DNA from: Manihot esculenta
Lineage: Eukaryota > Streptophyta > Magnoliopsida > Malpighiales > Euphorbiaceae
DNA: 64,000 nt
Assembly: GCF_001659605.2 (NCBI RefSeq)
Contig: NC_035169.2
Coordinates: 9,995,255 to 10,059,254, forward strand
Direction: 5' to 3'
Position numbers and translations under genes: made by a program. Every line of letters starts with the position of its first letter. Within the stretch, counting starts at the first letter, position 1. Shown piece after piece: positions 53,132 to 64,000 of this stretch. The notes beneath the pieces were generated by a model. That model was given only the letters and a program-made list of their open reading frames with translations. It ran no database searches and was not told the DNA's origin.

Positions 53132-55202
53132 AGTGCCTTTTTACCTTCTCAGTAGTTATTCCATGAGTAATGAGGGGGTAAATCTCTAAGTTCTCATTAT
53201 GACCGTGCGGCCCTAGGGAGGTTTCTGTAAAAAAATGTCATTTCTCTGCCTTTACTCTTTTCAAATTCAAACTCTCAATTTCTCTCTAGACTCTTCTTCT
53301 CGCTTTGCTCTCTGTACTTCGTCTCTCTCATCTTCTACAAAATTTCTTTGAGGTACATCTTCTGTTCTCTAATGGCTGCCCTTAGAATTCCTCATGTTGC
53401 AAATTTGAGGTCCTGCATCACCGTTGCTTCCCTTACCAACTTCTTTTTTCAGAAATATCTAGACACCTCCATCTATCGCGTTAGGGCTCCCCATCGCAAG
53501 AAAAGGATCGTTCTTTCCGTTCCTTCACCGCCGGGTTTGATTGACCCCCAGCGAGATCGCAACTTGGTCTTTTTTGTCAAGCAACGCGATTTTGGTTTTA
53601 ACCTTTCCTTTTTCTCCCTTCTTCATTGAGGTTGTCCATTACTTCAGAGTAACTCCTCCCATGCTCTCTCCGAACTCCATTTTTTTCATGTGTTCCTTTG
53701 AATCCATCAGCTTGTGTTGGGGTTTTGCGCCATCTACTGTCTTGTTTTCCACCTTCTTCCATTTGGTCAGGGCCAGCAAGAGATTTTATTATTTTTCCCC
53801 CGAGTAGGGTTGTCTATCTTCTCAGGGTATAAGGACTCCATTAAGGGCTAGATTGAAGGTTTTGTGGTGGTGGAGCTGAAGGAAGGCTCTGGAATAACCT
53901 GAGATGTAGATCTCTCATGGAGGAATATCCCTCCAGGTTGTAACGACCTTCCTCGACTGCCCCTGTTGGACCAGATCTGCCTTCTCCGACTAACCTCTGT
54001 CTTGTAGAAGTATGATGTCGAGATGTGCAAGTTCGTGTCTAGTCTTTAGGACTGCTAGGAAGCTGATATTTGTTTGTTGATGTTCTACCTTTTTCTTTTG
54101 CGTTTTGCCTCTTTCTTGTATTTGTTTTTAACTTTTAGTTATTTTTATTTTTTTGCAGCTTCCTCTACGCCAATGGACAAGATCAAGCCCTCAAAGAACT
54201 CACGATGTCACGGGAAAACATGAGGGCCACCTTAGAGGCCTTCCAGGCTGGCAGATCTGTAGCGGATGTGAACCGGGAGGTTTTCCACGCCATCTCTCCC
54301 TCCGTGGCTGGCTGGACTGCTTCCCTTGCCCCTGTTTCTTCCCGGGCGCTGGTGCCCGCGTCCAAAGGCTCTTGTTCTGCAGCCTCCAAGGCTTCCACCC
54401 AAGGCAGGACTCCGGGCTCTTCTAAGTCCCCTACGGCTCCAAGGCCCAAGTTGACCTCTACTCCAGCCTCCCGAGAGCCCATCACCATCGAGGAATCTAT
54501 GAAGGGTGGTTCAAAAGGGGGGACCGAGGTCGCTCCCTTTGCCATACGGCCTAAGCAGGCCGCTGCCGCTAGTGCTATTGTGATCAGGGGCACAACTGGC
54601 AAGCGAGCCCAATCTTCCGAGGTCCCTCCCGAGGGCCAGGCCTTCAAGAAGGCATGCGTGGCTAGGTCTCCCGAGGCCATTCTTCCTCCTCCCACTGATA
54701 AAGGAAAGTAAGCTGTAGGGTAGTTGTCTTTAGCCCCCCGACAACAAGCTCCATAATACTGCTGAGGTGACTCCTGGGTCCGTAGCGGCCTCTGTGGCCG
54801 AGATGTTGCGCGAGAAGATGTTCGGTGGGATATTTGATGTCTCTGATCCACGCTTCCTCGCTCTCGCTAGCCATCTGACCTGCTCCACCAAGCAACAGGT
54901 GGCTTTTCGCTCGCGGTCTCGGGAGGAGTTAGGAGACAGCCTCCGAGAGATGCTCCTCATGGTGAGTTATTTTACTATCTTTAAGTCTGCTTTATTTTTG
55001 TTGTGTTCTTACTCTATTTGTTGTCTCTTTTTTGTCAAATGCTTGGCATATACATGGAAATCGACGCTCGGGATCAGTCCCTCCGGAGCTCGATGGACCA
55101 ACAAATTGATGAAGCCCGCCGTGAGGAGAACATCGTGGTGACTGTTGAGGCTTGTGGCCACATAATCGACCTTAAAAATCAACTCGAGAACCTCACCATA
55201 CG

Positions 55203-57530
55203 TGTAACGACCCGAAAATCAGACCGCTACCGGCGCTAGGATCCAGATCGGCTTAAGGCCGCCGAGACCCGTAGCAAGCCTAATATACATCCTGTGTACC
55301 TGTTCAATCCCATACATGATCATACAAATACATAAAACTTTAAACTTTTTCTTTCTTTCATTCACCAAGCTTAACCTGTACATGCACAACTCATAATCAT
55401 AAACATTAAACCCCACACTGGAGCCCTCATCAAATGTTCCAATGGGGTAACATATCATACATTAAGCTTGGTTTACAAAAACATCATTAACACATTACAT
55501 AGATCATGTATACGCAAAGGGATTAACCATACATGCTAGGGTCAAGCACAACTCTAAACCTCAATAAACATCATTACATTACATGACTGTTCAATATTAT
55601 TCATTACATCATATTCTTTCTCATGTCCACTTACTAACTATTATATACATAAAACTTCCTACTCTAGCTGACTTTCCGGACTGCCTCGTACCTGCAAACC
55701 TGGGGGATTAAGGGAATGGGGTGAGCTATTAGAGCCCAGTGAGCAGAATAGTAAAACATTAAATTTAACATTCATGCTTTTATGAAATGCATCACATCAC
55801 AAACAAATCACATTAAGGATGAACTTGTCACCAATAGCCCTCTAAATAATCCAATCATGCCAGGGGCATAGTGCAGGCCACACCTGGTCTTTCTCTTACA
55901 CATATCATATCATACATATCCATTCGTGCCGGAGGCGTAGTGCAGGCCACACCCGGACTTTCTCTTACATTGTGCCAGGGGCGTAGTGCAGGCCACACCT
56001 GGACTTCCATATCACATCATATTATATCTCATCATAGTGAGGGCTAAAGGATCATCCAACATTCATCCACATCATCATCATATTATGTAATGCAACATAT
56101 TCGTGAATTCTAATGTAAACAACCTAATATATCATATGGCATTTGTGATGCATGAACATGCTCAATTTTATTTATTTGCTTTGGAAATAAAGGTCCATTC
56201 TACTCACCTCAGGCTAGCTCTGACAAGACACTGAAGCAGCTATCCCACTGCTGGGGTCCTCGGTTCCTCGGGTCTGAACCTACACAGGTGGACGCAAATG
56301 AGGGACCAAACATATACTAACATGACTCTAAACTACTCCCCAAAAACTCCCTAAAACATCACAAACATGCATAGAAAATCATGCAAAGGAAGGCTGAACA
56401 GGGCACTTTCGGTGGCAGGTTCGGCGGCCGAAAGTCCCTCCAGAGCCGAAAGTCATGCACCTTCGGCGGCACTTTCGGTGGCCGAAGGTTCCTTCCAGAT
56501 CCGAAACTCGTGCATGTTCGGCGGCACCTTCGGCGGCCGAAACTCCTTTCCAGAGCCGAAAGTCCACTTTCGGGGGCAGGGTTCGGCAGCCAAAAGTTTG
56601 CCTCTACAGGCAGGTTCGGCGGCCGAAAGTCCCTTCGGCTGCCGAACCTGAGTTCTTCCAAAGTGGCAGAACTCAGCCATTCTATGCACATTTGCCTCCC
56701 AAACCAATCCAACATGCATTTAGCTATTCTACAACATGCATACACAAGCAAATAAGCATATAGGGGCCTCAAACTATCCTAAACCCCAACACAAATATAA
56801 AAAGCAACTCAAACAACATACATTACTCATAAACTCAACATTTACCCTAACAACAAACAACCAACTTAAACATGCATTTCTACCCCATGAACCTTCAAGA
56901 AACTTAGTCAAAACATGAAAAGAGGTGAGGATCTACTCTTACCTCTTGAAGATCGAGAGGAGAGGTGATCCAACTCGGAGGTGGGAGAGATCTAGATCCT
57001 TGGGCCTCCAAACTCCAAAAACTTGTTCTAAGCTCAAAAATCTTCAAAAATCAAGTAAACGCTTGTTAACACTTGAAAGATTTGAGGAAAAATCATCAAA
57101 ATCAACCACGGGAGGGCATGGACTCACCGTTGGCCGAAAATAGGGGAGAAAGCTCGCCCATTTTCGGCCATGGATCCTTTTATAGGTGGCTAGCCAGGCC
57201 ACCTTCGGAAGCTGAAGGCGACTCCAAAACGCATGCATGTTCGGCGGCCGAACATGAGGTTCGGCGGCCGAACATGAGCCACATTCGGAAGCCTAACGTG
57301 CCCCCCTAAACTATCCCACGTTCGACGGCCGAACTTGAGGTTCGGCGGCCGAACCTGGAAATGCCTCCATGGTCTTTTTCATTTAAAACCCAATTTCTTT
57401 CTTACTTAAAACCATAAAATACATTAAAACATTTTATGAAAACATGATTTTACCCTTCTAGAGGTTTCCGACAATCGAGATTCCACCGGATGGTAGGAAT
57501 TCCGATACCGGAGTCTAGCCGGGTATTACA
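55203..57530 (-). mobile_element. Solo LTR, long form, reverse orientation
   Basis: 2328 bp flanked by ATACG (55198-55202 and 57531-57535). It is the reverse complement of the 30257 and 58203 insertions: TGTAACGACCCGAAAATC..CTAGCCGGGTATTACA. It holds three copies of a phrase with GTGCAGGCCACACC (55870-56010) and many TTCGGCGGCCGAA sites (56400-56650, 57240-57350). A TATA-like box faces left near 57179-57186. The short ORFs inside are by-products of the GGCGGCCGAA repeats. Confidence 0.9.
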
Positions 57531-58202
57531 ATACGCTTGGGAGAGATGCTGGAGGAGGTCAATAGGGCTTCCGAGTGAGCCTCTACGGCAGAGTCTTGAT
57601 GGGACGAGGCTTTGGCGCAGTTGTCTTCTTTGGAGGAGTCCTGCCGCGAACGGGATGAGGCCCTGGCTCAACGCGACGAGACCCGAGCTAAATGCGAGGA
57701 AGCTAGGGCCCAGCTGGAGGAGGCTTTGGCCCGGGTTACTGTCCTTCAGTAGGAGCTCAACAAGCATGCTGAGGACTTGAAAGGCATGGCCTTGATAGTG
57801 GAGGAGTCTCAGCTTCAGCAACAATAACTCCGCCAAGAGGTCACTGCTCTGCAGGAGAGGTGTTCTGCCCTGCTGAGGGATGCTAGGCTTGCGGAAGATA
57901 GGGTCCAGCTGGCTTGTGAAGAGTGCCTGCAAGAGTACAAGGACTCTACTGAGCTGAAGGCTAAGATTTAGCAAGATTGTGAAGTGCAACTTGAGGAGTA
58001 TAAGGTCTCGGATGAGATGAAAGAGAAGTTATACAACTCGACCTTTCGCATGTTCGCTTCCGGATTCAATCAAGGCCTGAAGGTAGTTAGAGATGCCCTC
58101 TCCACTCCGTTAGCGGCCCTTCGAGCTTTAGAAGTCGACTCTGACGACGAGGAGGTATGCTACAGAGAGGATGAAAACCCTTTGCCTAAGGGAGCTCCTC
58201 CC

Positions 58203-60468
58203 TGTAATACCCGGCTAGACTCCGGTATCGGAATTCCTACCGTCCGGTGGAATTTCGGATGTCGGGAACCTCTAGAAGGGTAAAAACATGTTTTATAAAA
58301 TGTTTTCATGAATTTTAATGGTTTTAAGTATGAAATTAAATGAGTTTTTGCATGAAAAGTCCTTGGAGGAAAACCCAGGTTCGGCCGCCGAAAGCCAAGT
58401 TCGGCCGCCGAACATGCATGCGTTTTGGAGGCACGTTAGGCCCCCGAAAGCATGAGTTAGGGAAGTTCAGGTTCGGCCGCCGAAAGTCAAGTTCGGCCGC
58501 TGAACATTGCATGGATGCGGAGGCACATTCGGCCCCAGAACGTGGCCTGGCCAGCCACCTATAAATGGGGCACTTAGCCGAAATGGGCGAGCTTTCTCCC
58601 ATTTTCAGCCACAGCAGGCTTCCGACCTTCCCTTTGCAACTCTAGTGTTCTTCCTTCAAATCTCTTCCATTTTTCTTGAGTTTTAAACTCATATTTGCAA
58701 GTTTGAGCATTTAAACCAAGTTTTGGAGCTTTGGGAACTCAGGAGCTCATTTTCGTGGATCTCCAAGTTTAGGTCGTCTCCCTCTCGATCTTCAAGAGGT
58801 AAGGGCCGATCTTAAGCTCCTTATGTGTTTTAAGTAAGTTTTATGCAAGATCTATGGGTAGAAATGCATATTACGGTATATGTTGATGTTATGGGTATAT
58901 ATTGATGTTTTGAACAATGTGTGTTGATTATGTGTATTTGAAGTGTTGTAGTTGGGGTATTTGATGTTTTGAAGCCCCTAGGAACTTGTATGCATGTTTT
59001 GGTTGAGATATATGCTTGATTTGAGATTTTGGGAGGCAAGGGGTTCATGTGAACCAAGTTTCTGCCCTTCTGGCAGAAACCAGGTTCGGCCGCCGAAGGG
59101 AGTTTCGGCCGCCGAACCCCCTTTGTGGAGGCAGCATTCGGCTGCCGAAGTTGCCCCCGAAAAGAGACTTTCGTCTCTGTCTGGGACTTTCGGCCGCCGA
59201 AGGTGCCGCCGAAAGTGCCTGACTTTCGGATCTGTCCAGGACTTTCGGCCGCCGAAGGTGCCGCCGAAAGTGCCCTGTTCAGCCACTTCATGCATATCTC
59301 TGTGTGATATTTTCAGGATGTTTTAGGGGGTTTTTGGGGAATACTTTAGAGTTATGTTCAAGTATGTTTGGTCCCTCATTTGAGTCCACCTGTGTAGGTT
59401 CGGACCCGAGGAACCGAGGACCCCAGCAGTGAGTCCAGCTGCTTCGGTATTGTCTGAGTCAGCCAGAGGTGAGTGGAACTAAAACTTAATCTTTTAAATT
59501 AAATGCTTTATCATGTTTCATGCATCATGATTATGCAACAGGATGATTGCATTAGTTTTCACGAATATGCCGCATTGCATAAATTGTTGTTGTTGTGGGT
59601 GAATGTAGGATGACCCAGTTAGTCCATGACAGGAAGACCAGGCCCCATGCTACAGGCCTGGCACAGAGTAAGAAAGACCAGGCCCCAGTCTACAGGCCTG
59701 GCACAGAGTAAGGAAAGACCAGGATCCCATCCTATGGTCTAGCACGATTATGGGACTTGAAGACCAGGAGCCAGAGGAGGCCCTGGGAAGATGGTAAGTA
59801 ATGTATGTTCTGACAGGAAAGACTAGGACCCCATTCTACAGGCCTGGCACAGAGTTAACTTGGACTAATTGGTGACGAGTTCACCCAACCCTTATGTGGA
59901 TTGTTTGTGTTATGATGCATTTCATAGAGCATAGTGTTAATGTGTTTTAATAGCTCTACTCACTGGGCTTTTAGCTCACCCCTCTCCCTTTACCCCCAGG
60001 CTTGCAGGTACAGGATATAGCAGGAGTCCGGATAGTGTAAAGAAGTCATGTTTATGTAATAGCTAGCAATGGACATGATCAAATTGTAATGTAAAAGTAC
60101 AGTATAGTTATGTAATGAGTTTTACGGATGTTAGTGTGTGCTTGACCATAGAATGTTGTATCCCTTTTTATACATGATCTTAGAGATTTTGATGATGTCT
60201 ATGTAAACCAGCTCAACACAGGTTATGTTACCCTTTGAGGGCACAGATGAGATCCCACAGAGGGATCAAAGTTATGTTCATATTTATGCACAGGTTGAGT
60301 TTGGTTGATGTTTATGAAAAGAAAAGTTTTAATTTTTATGCATGTTGTTGATCATGTATGGGATTATACAGGTTCACAGGTTTTATGTCAGGCTTGCTAC
60401 GGGTCCCGGCGGCCTTAAGTCGACCCGGATCCTAGCGCCGGTAGCGGTCTGATTTTCGGGTCGTTACA
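58203..60468 (+). mobile_element. Solo LTR, long form, forward orientation
   Basis: 2266 bp flanked by CTCCC (58198-58202 and 60469-60473). Same family as 30257-31236 and 55203-57530. It has a TATA-like CTATAAAT at 58559-58566, TTCGGCCGCCGAA sites at 58380-58510 and 59084-59265, and repeats of GACCAGGCCCC..TACAGGCCTGGCACAGAG at 59636-59860. No ORF is supported. Confidence 0.9.
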
Positions 60469-60690
60469 CTCCCCTGCCAGCTAGACCTCAGGGGGAAAGA
60501 AACTGTAAATAAGCCCTTGAACGAACTTATTAGTTCGAGCTCTTCTTCTGTATCTGGAAATAAATAAGCAATTAAATAAAGATGTTTCTTTTTGCATACT
60601 GTGCCTTTGTGTTTATTTATTTATCGCACTTTTATTTTTTGCTTTTGACTTAGAGTCTGGATGTATGACGATCTGTGAATACTTAATAAT

Positions 60691-61828
60691 TGTTGGAAAA
60701 TCCCGAGATTATTGCAACCCAAAGGCGCAGCGGAAAAATAAAATTTCTCTGATTTCCTTTCCCAGAATCCGAGTGCTTCGTTTATTTCATAAGAAGGATA
60801 TGAGACTAACCTGTTAATCTCGTCCAAAAGATACAATGGCAGACTGATGGTGCTGCTTTTTTAAACGAACACCATCTATAGTATCCAGACGAACGTCTTC
60901 TATCATTCTAGAGTGCTAGCTCTCTCAAAGATGGATAGATTATGTGCTCCACAATCTGCAATAGTTAGACTGAATTTTTCTCAAAAATTAACATCATCCT
61001 TCCACAATTCATAGAAGGAGTATTTATACGTTTCAGTCTTTTGTTTTTCCCACAATTCCTTTTCCTAAAAGGAGTTGTGTTCATAACCCACTATCACAAT
61101 CTCATAGATACTCAAATATCTTATGTGATAGAGTCCTTTATCTGTAACAGTTACAGATAGACTGCAGATTTTTTAAATATTATTATCTCATAATAATAAA
61201 TAATTAATAATAATACTTATGATTTCTCGATCTCTAAGTAGACTGATAAAAATCAAATGATATTAATCACACTATCAATTCATTTGAGCACGGCCGTACA
61301 TTTCTCAGTCTCACTTATCGAGGGGCCCAGAAGATATCTCTCTCGGAGAGAGGGACAAATCCTATCTTGATTGTTCATTATCCTCTACATAATTTCTATT
61401 ATACTCAATCATAACCTTTATGATTGTCCGATTAAAGACAATGTTTGGTTATGTCAAAATATAATAGTCATCATGTTGGAAACTATGACAATCTCAAGTC
61501 AAATGATTAAGACATAACTGCTTTGAGATTCACTTATGACAATAACCCATGTAGTGATCTCAATGCGGGTCCATCCACTACTTTGTTCTCTAACAAGTAT
61601 CTATGATTATTGAATTATATCAACATATACATAATCATCTCATGATTATCAATCAATAATCATACTAGTTATATTTTATTATTATCAACATAATAATAAG
61701 TAACCAGGGATGATAATCATTATTATATAACATGCAAACAAATAATAACGATAAAAACCTCTTTTATTAATAACCAAAATGACATACAAAAAGGTCCAAG
61801 ATAATAGCCTAGGGCATATACACTAACA
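60691..61828 (-). mobile_element. Solo LTR of a Ty1/copia element
   Basis: 1138 bp flanked by ATAAT (60686-60690 and 61829-61833). On the minus strand it starts TGTTAGTGTATATGCCCTAG and ends ..TTTTCCAACA, the look of a plant copia LTR. No internal coding region is present, so LTR-LTR recombination removed the body. Confidence 0.9.
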
Positions 61829-61833
61829 ATAAT

Positions 61834-62930
61834 AATAAGGATATTTCATCTCAACACAGGCTTCGTTTATACTTAGATTATTTTTTGAATATATTGCTTT
61901 CTTCATTTTGCCGAGCTGCTCAGTCCTTTGGGACTTACGTTGTAATTACTTAACTCATCTTCACTTTCTAACTTGCGAGCTTCTTCTAACTTACATTAAC
62001 ATAAAAAATCTTAAGTTGTATGCTTACTTAGCAAATCTCAACTTGTTTAACCTACTTAGGTAACGGACTAAACTATCCTCCGCGTGACTTTACCATAGGG
62101 TTAGATTCGAGCTGAGAGCTCAGAATTTAGCTAAGTATTTAACTTGTAAATTTTTTCCATTCTCATGAGGGGTACTTATGTCACTTACTCGCGACCTTCT
62201 CAGTGCCATGAGCTCGAATATGTAATACTTAGTTTATTTTTTATGCATTTATCTGATGAACTTGTTTACGCTCGGGGATGACTGTTTCCACAGGCTTTTC
62301 CGGGTGTGCTGGCCTCATGGGACTGTCTGAGCTGCGAGCTCGGACGTTTTACTTGGGATTTCTTTGTGAGTTCTTACTGGTGAGCTTGTCTTGCATAGCG
62401 AGCTCGGTTGTCTCATACTTCACTTGCTCTCATCATAAATGCTTATGAGCTCGGATACTACTTGTCGTTTTTAGGTCCATTATGCTGTGAGCCCGTCCGA
62501 GCTGCGAGTTCGACTATTTTTCGTATTTTGGTTGCTTTTGCGCATTCAGAGCCGGTGGGCCCCTCCGAATGGGGAGCTCGGCTTTCTATTATTTTTCATA
62601 CTTAATTTACCTTTTTAAGCGCTTATATGTTGTGATTCTGTCCGATCTGTGAGCTCGGTTCTTTATTTTTGCTTGGGCCTTTTTGCGTTCCTATAGCCCA
62701 TGAACCCGTTCGTGTTGCGAGCTCGGGAGTTTGAAATTTCATTCCCTGCACTTTGGGCATGCCGAGCTCTTTCATGAGGTCGGACCCGGTTTCTTGTTTA
62801 TGTATTAAGCCTGATATGGGCTATGTTTCCATTTGCTTGTTTGCTTGTTTAGCCTTGGCTTTTCGTATTTAGGGGGGCTCAAGTCCTTCTTTTTTCCTTT
62901 GTTGACCTTCTTCCTTTAAGCTCGATTTTA
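61834..62930. other. GAGCTCGG-rich non-coding interior of the second element
   Basis: It corresponds to 18537-19877 of the first copy. Phrases such as GCGAGCTCGG and GTGAGCTCGG recur. No coherent ORF. Confidence 0.7.
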
Positions 62931-63205
62931 TAGTGCTGACAGTCATTTTTCAAGACCAATCACCTACCTCACTGATGGCTTCTTTCTCTCTCAGCTCGGT
63001 TTTGTAGTGCTGGTGGTTATTTTTCAAGGCTAGTCACCTACCTCACTGAGGGCTTCTTTCTCTCTCAGTTCGGTTTTGTGGTGCTGGCGGTCATTTTTCG
63101 AGGCCAATCACCTACCTCACTGAGGGCTTCTTTCTCTCTTAGCTCGATTTTGTGGTGCTGGCGGTCATTTTTTGAGGCCAGTCACCTACCTCACTGAGAA
63201 CTTCT
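62931..63205. repeat. 74-bp minisatellite (about 3.7 units)
   Basis: Units starting TAGTGCTG or TGGTGCTG lie at 62931, 63005, 63079 and 63153, each with AATCACCTACCTCACTGA (or GTCACC..) and GGCTTCTTTCTCTCTCAG. The array holds the same position relative to pol as the 96-bp array of copy 1, but its sequence is different. Confidence 0.92.
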
Positions 63206-63301
63206 GTACCTGTTTTGAGAATACTCGAGATGTATTGAATAGAAACAACATTTATTATTCATTTACATTTTCTCAGTACAAGATTTTACATTGCATGTTC
63301 C

Positions 63302-64000
63302 TTAAGGAAAATACCTCTTCAGGTGCTGGATATTCCATGCGTGAGGCTTCGGGTTTCCTTGTAGGTCTTCAATCCGGTATACCCTAGGCTTGACAACTTT
63401 GGTTATCCTGAAAGGACCTTCCTAAGTTGGCGCTAGCTTTCCCACTGCTGCTCTCTGCTCCGTCGCTTCTAGTCTCCTTAGGGCCAGGTCTCCTACTTTT
63501 AGGCTCCTTTCCCTAACCTTCTGGTTGTAGTAGTGGGCTGCCTTTTGTTGATAAGCAGCGATGCGTACTTGAGCCTCCTCTCTGATTTCCTCTAGGGCAT
63601 CTAAGTTGCTTCTTAATTTCTCCCCATTGGTGTCTTCACTATTGAATTGGACACGGTGAGAAGGGATTTGCAGTTCGATAGGGACTATTGCCTCGATGCC
63701 GAATGCCAATGCGAACGGTGTTTTCTTCGTTGGCATCCAAGGAGTAGTCTTGAATGCCCATAGAATGTTATTGAGTTCGGTCGCCCAGTTCTTCTTTGCT
63801 CCATCCAGCCGCTTTTTTAGTCCCTAAAGGATGGCTCGATTTGTGACTTCTATCTAGCCATTTGTTTGAGGATGGGCAACTGAGGAGAACTTATGCCAGA
63901 TGCCCATGTTTCTTGTAAAATTCTTGAAGGATTTGCAGTCGAACTGCTTGCCATTGTCTGATATGAGTGTCCTCGTTATCCCAAATCTGCAAATGATGTT
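63302..64000 (-). pseudogene. Integrase end of pol in the second element (partial, with stops)
   Basis: The minus strand reads from the window edge through the integrase core (ICRFGITRTLISDNG), GIWHKFSSVAHPQTNG, the C-terminal region (VRERSLKVGDLALRRLEA, VGKLAPT) to ..HLKRYFP and a stop at 63302-63304. It lines up with 26818-27510 throughout. At least three in-frame stops interrupt it (near 63421, 63825 and 63855), so it is dead; the upstream part is outside the window. Confidence 0.85.

Larger units (their letters stand above)
53372..60508 (+). pseudogene. Antisense accessory gene of the second element, broken by mutations and two solo LTRs
   Basis: Exon 1 (53372 to about 54060) matches copy 1 through LTNFFFQKYLDTS, GLIDPQRDRNLVFFVKQRDF and FYYFSPE, with a frame change near 53610-53630 and later stops. 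Exon 2 starts after TTTTTTGCAG at 54159 and ends at the GTGAGT at 54961, with a TAA near 54709. Exon 3 starts around 55047, is cut by the insertion at 55203, resumes at 57536 with further stops, is cut again at 58203, and ends near 60508. The conserved part YKVSDEMKEK..SGFNQGLKVVRDALSTPLAALRALEVDSDDEE (57990-58160) is clear. It cannot make a protein. Confidence 0.8.
52698..64000 (-). mobile_element. Second copy of the Tat/Ogre-like gypsy element, cut by the window edge
   Basis: It has the same build as 14705-31347: a left (3') LTR at 52698-53131, a purine tract, the antisense accessory gene, a GAGCTCGG-rich internal region, tandem repeats and the pol end on the minus strand. It is more decayed in its accessory gene and was hit by three solo LTRs (55203-57530, 58203-60468, 60691-61828). 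The window stops inside the integrase, so it is unknown whether this copy keeps reverse transcriptase and gag. Confidence 0.88.

Noticed and set aside
56359..56772. Overlapping ORFs on both strands with FGG and GRK repeats
   Set aside because: They arise from repeated GGCGGCCGAA-type motifs in the solo LTR. All frames are open at once and no family resemblance is seen.
58830..59295. Minus-strand ORFs of 105-153 residues
   Set aside because: Same cause: motif-rich DNA of the solo LTR at 58203-60468, not a gene.

Overview
This is a plant nuclear genome window. The genes have GT..AG introns, the spacers are AT-rich and hold LTR retrotransposons nested inside one another, and the protein families include trihelix, F-box/PP2 and HD-Zip I. 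The proteins look like those of a woody eudicot. A Euphorbiaceae genome such as cassava or Hevea would fit, but that is a guess from general resemblance.

Layout: (1) 75-5574, + strand, is the last 13 exons of a cytosolic pyruvate kinase. (2) 6740-6812 is a tRNA-Arg(UCU) gene followed by a tandem copy of its 3' half. (3) 7773-9209, - strand, is an intronless trihelix transcription factor. (4) 9.7-14.7 kb is AT-rich and holds MITE-like inverted repeats, short tandem duplications and a decayed LINE. (5) 14705-31347 is a complete, dead, minus-oriented Ty3/gypsy element of Tat/Ogre type. It has 504/505-bp LTRs, a 5-bp CGGTA target duplication and most of pol deleted. A smaller non-autonomous gypsy element (20229-26390) and a solo LTR (30257-31236) have jumped into it. 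(6) 31.4-35.4 kb is AT-rich. (7) 35456-38009 is an F-box/PP2-A gene. (8) 38.0-43.2 kb shows no gene except a MITE. (9) 43249-44178 is an HD-Zip I gene of the ATHB-51/LMI1 type. (10) 46310-50230 is an SR-protein kinase (SRPK). (11) 50.9-51.4 kb is a LINE scrap, followed by a MITE. (12) From 52698 to beyond the right edge lies a second copy of the 14.7-31.3 kb element family, broken up by three solo LTRs.

The most interesting part is the retrotransposon family seen twice. Between the end of pol and its 3' LTR, each copy carries a three-exon gene on the strand opposite to gag-pol. Its product has a 'putative gypsy type transposon' N-terminal domain, a disordered middle and a long coiled-coil tail. 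Both copies share the same exon order and intron positions. The LTR boundaries and target duplications were read directly from the sequence, so the order of insertions can be reconstructed. The host genes appear to be ordinary single-copy genes with no functional link to one another.
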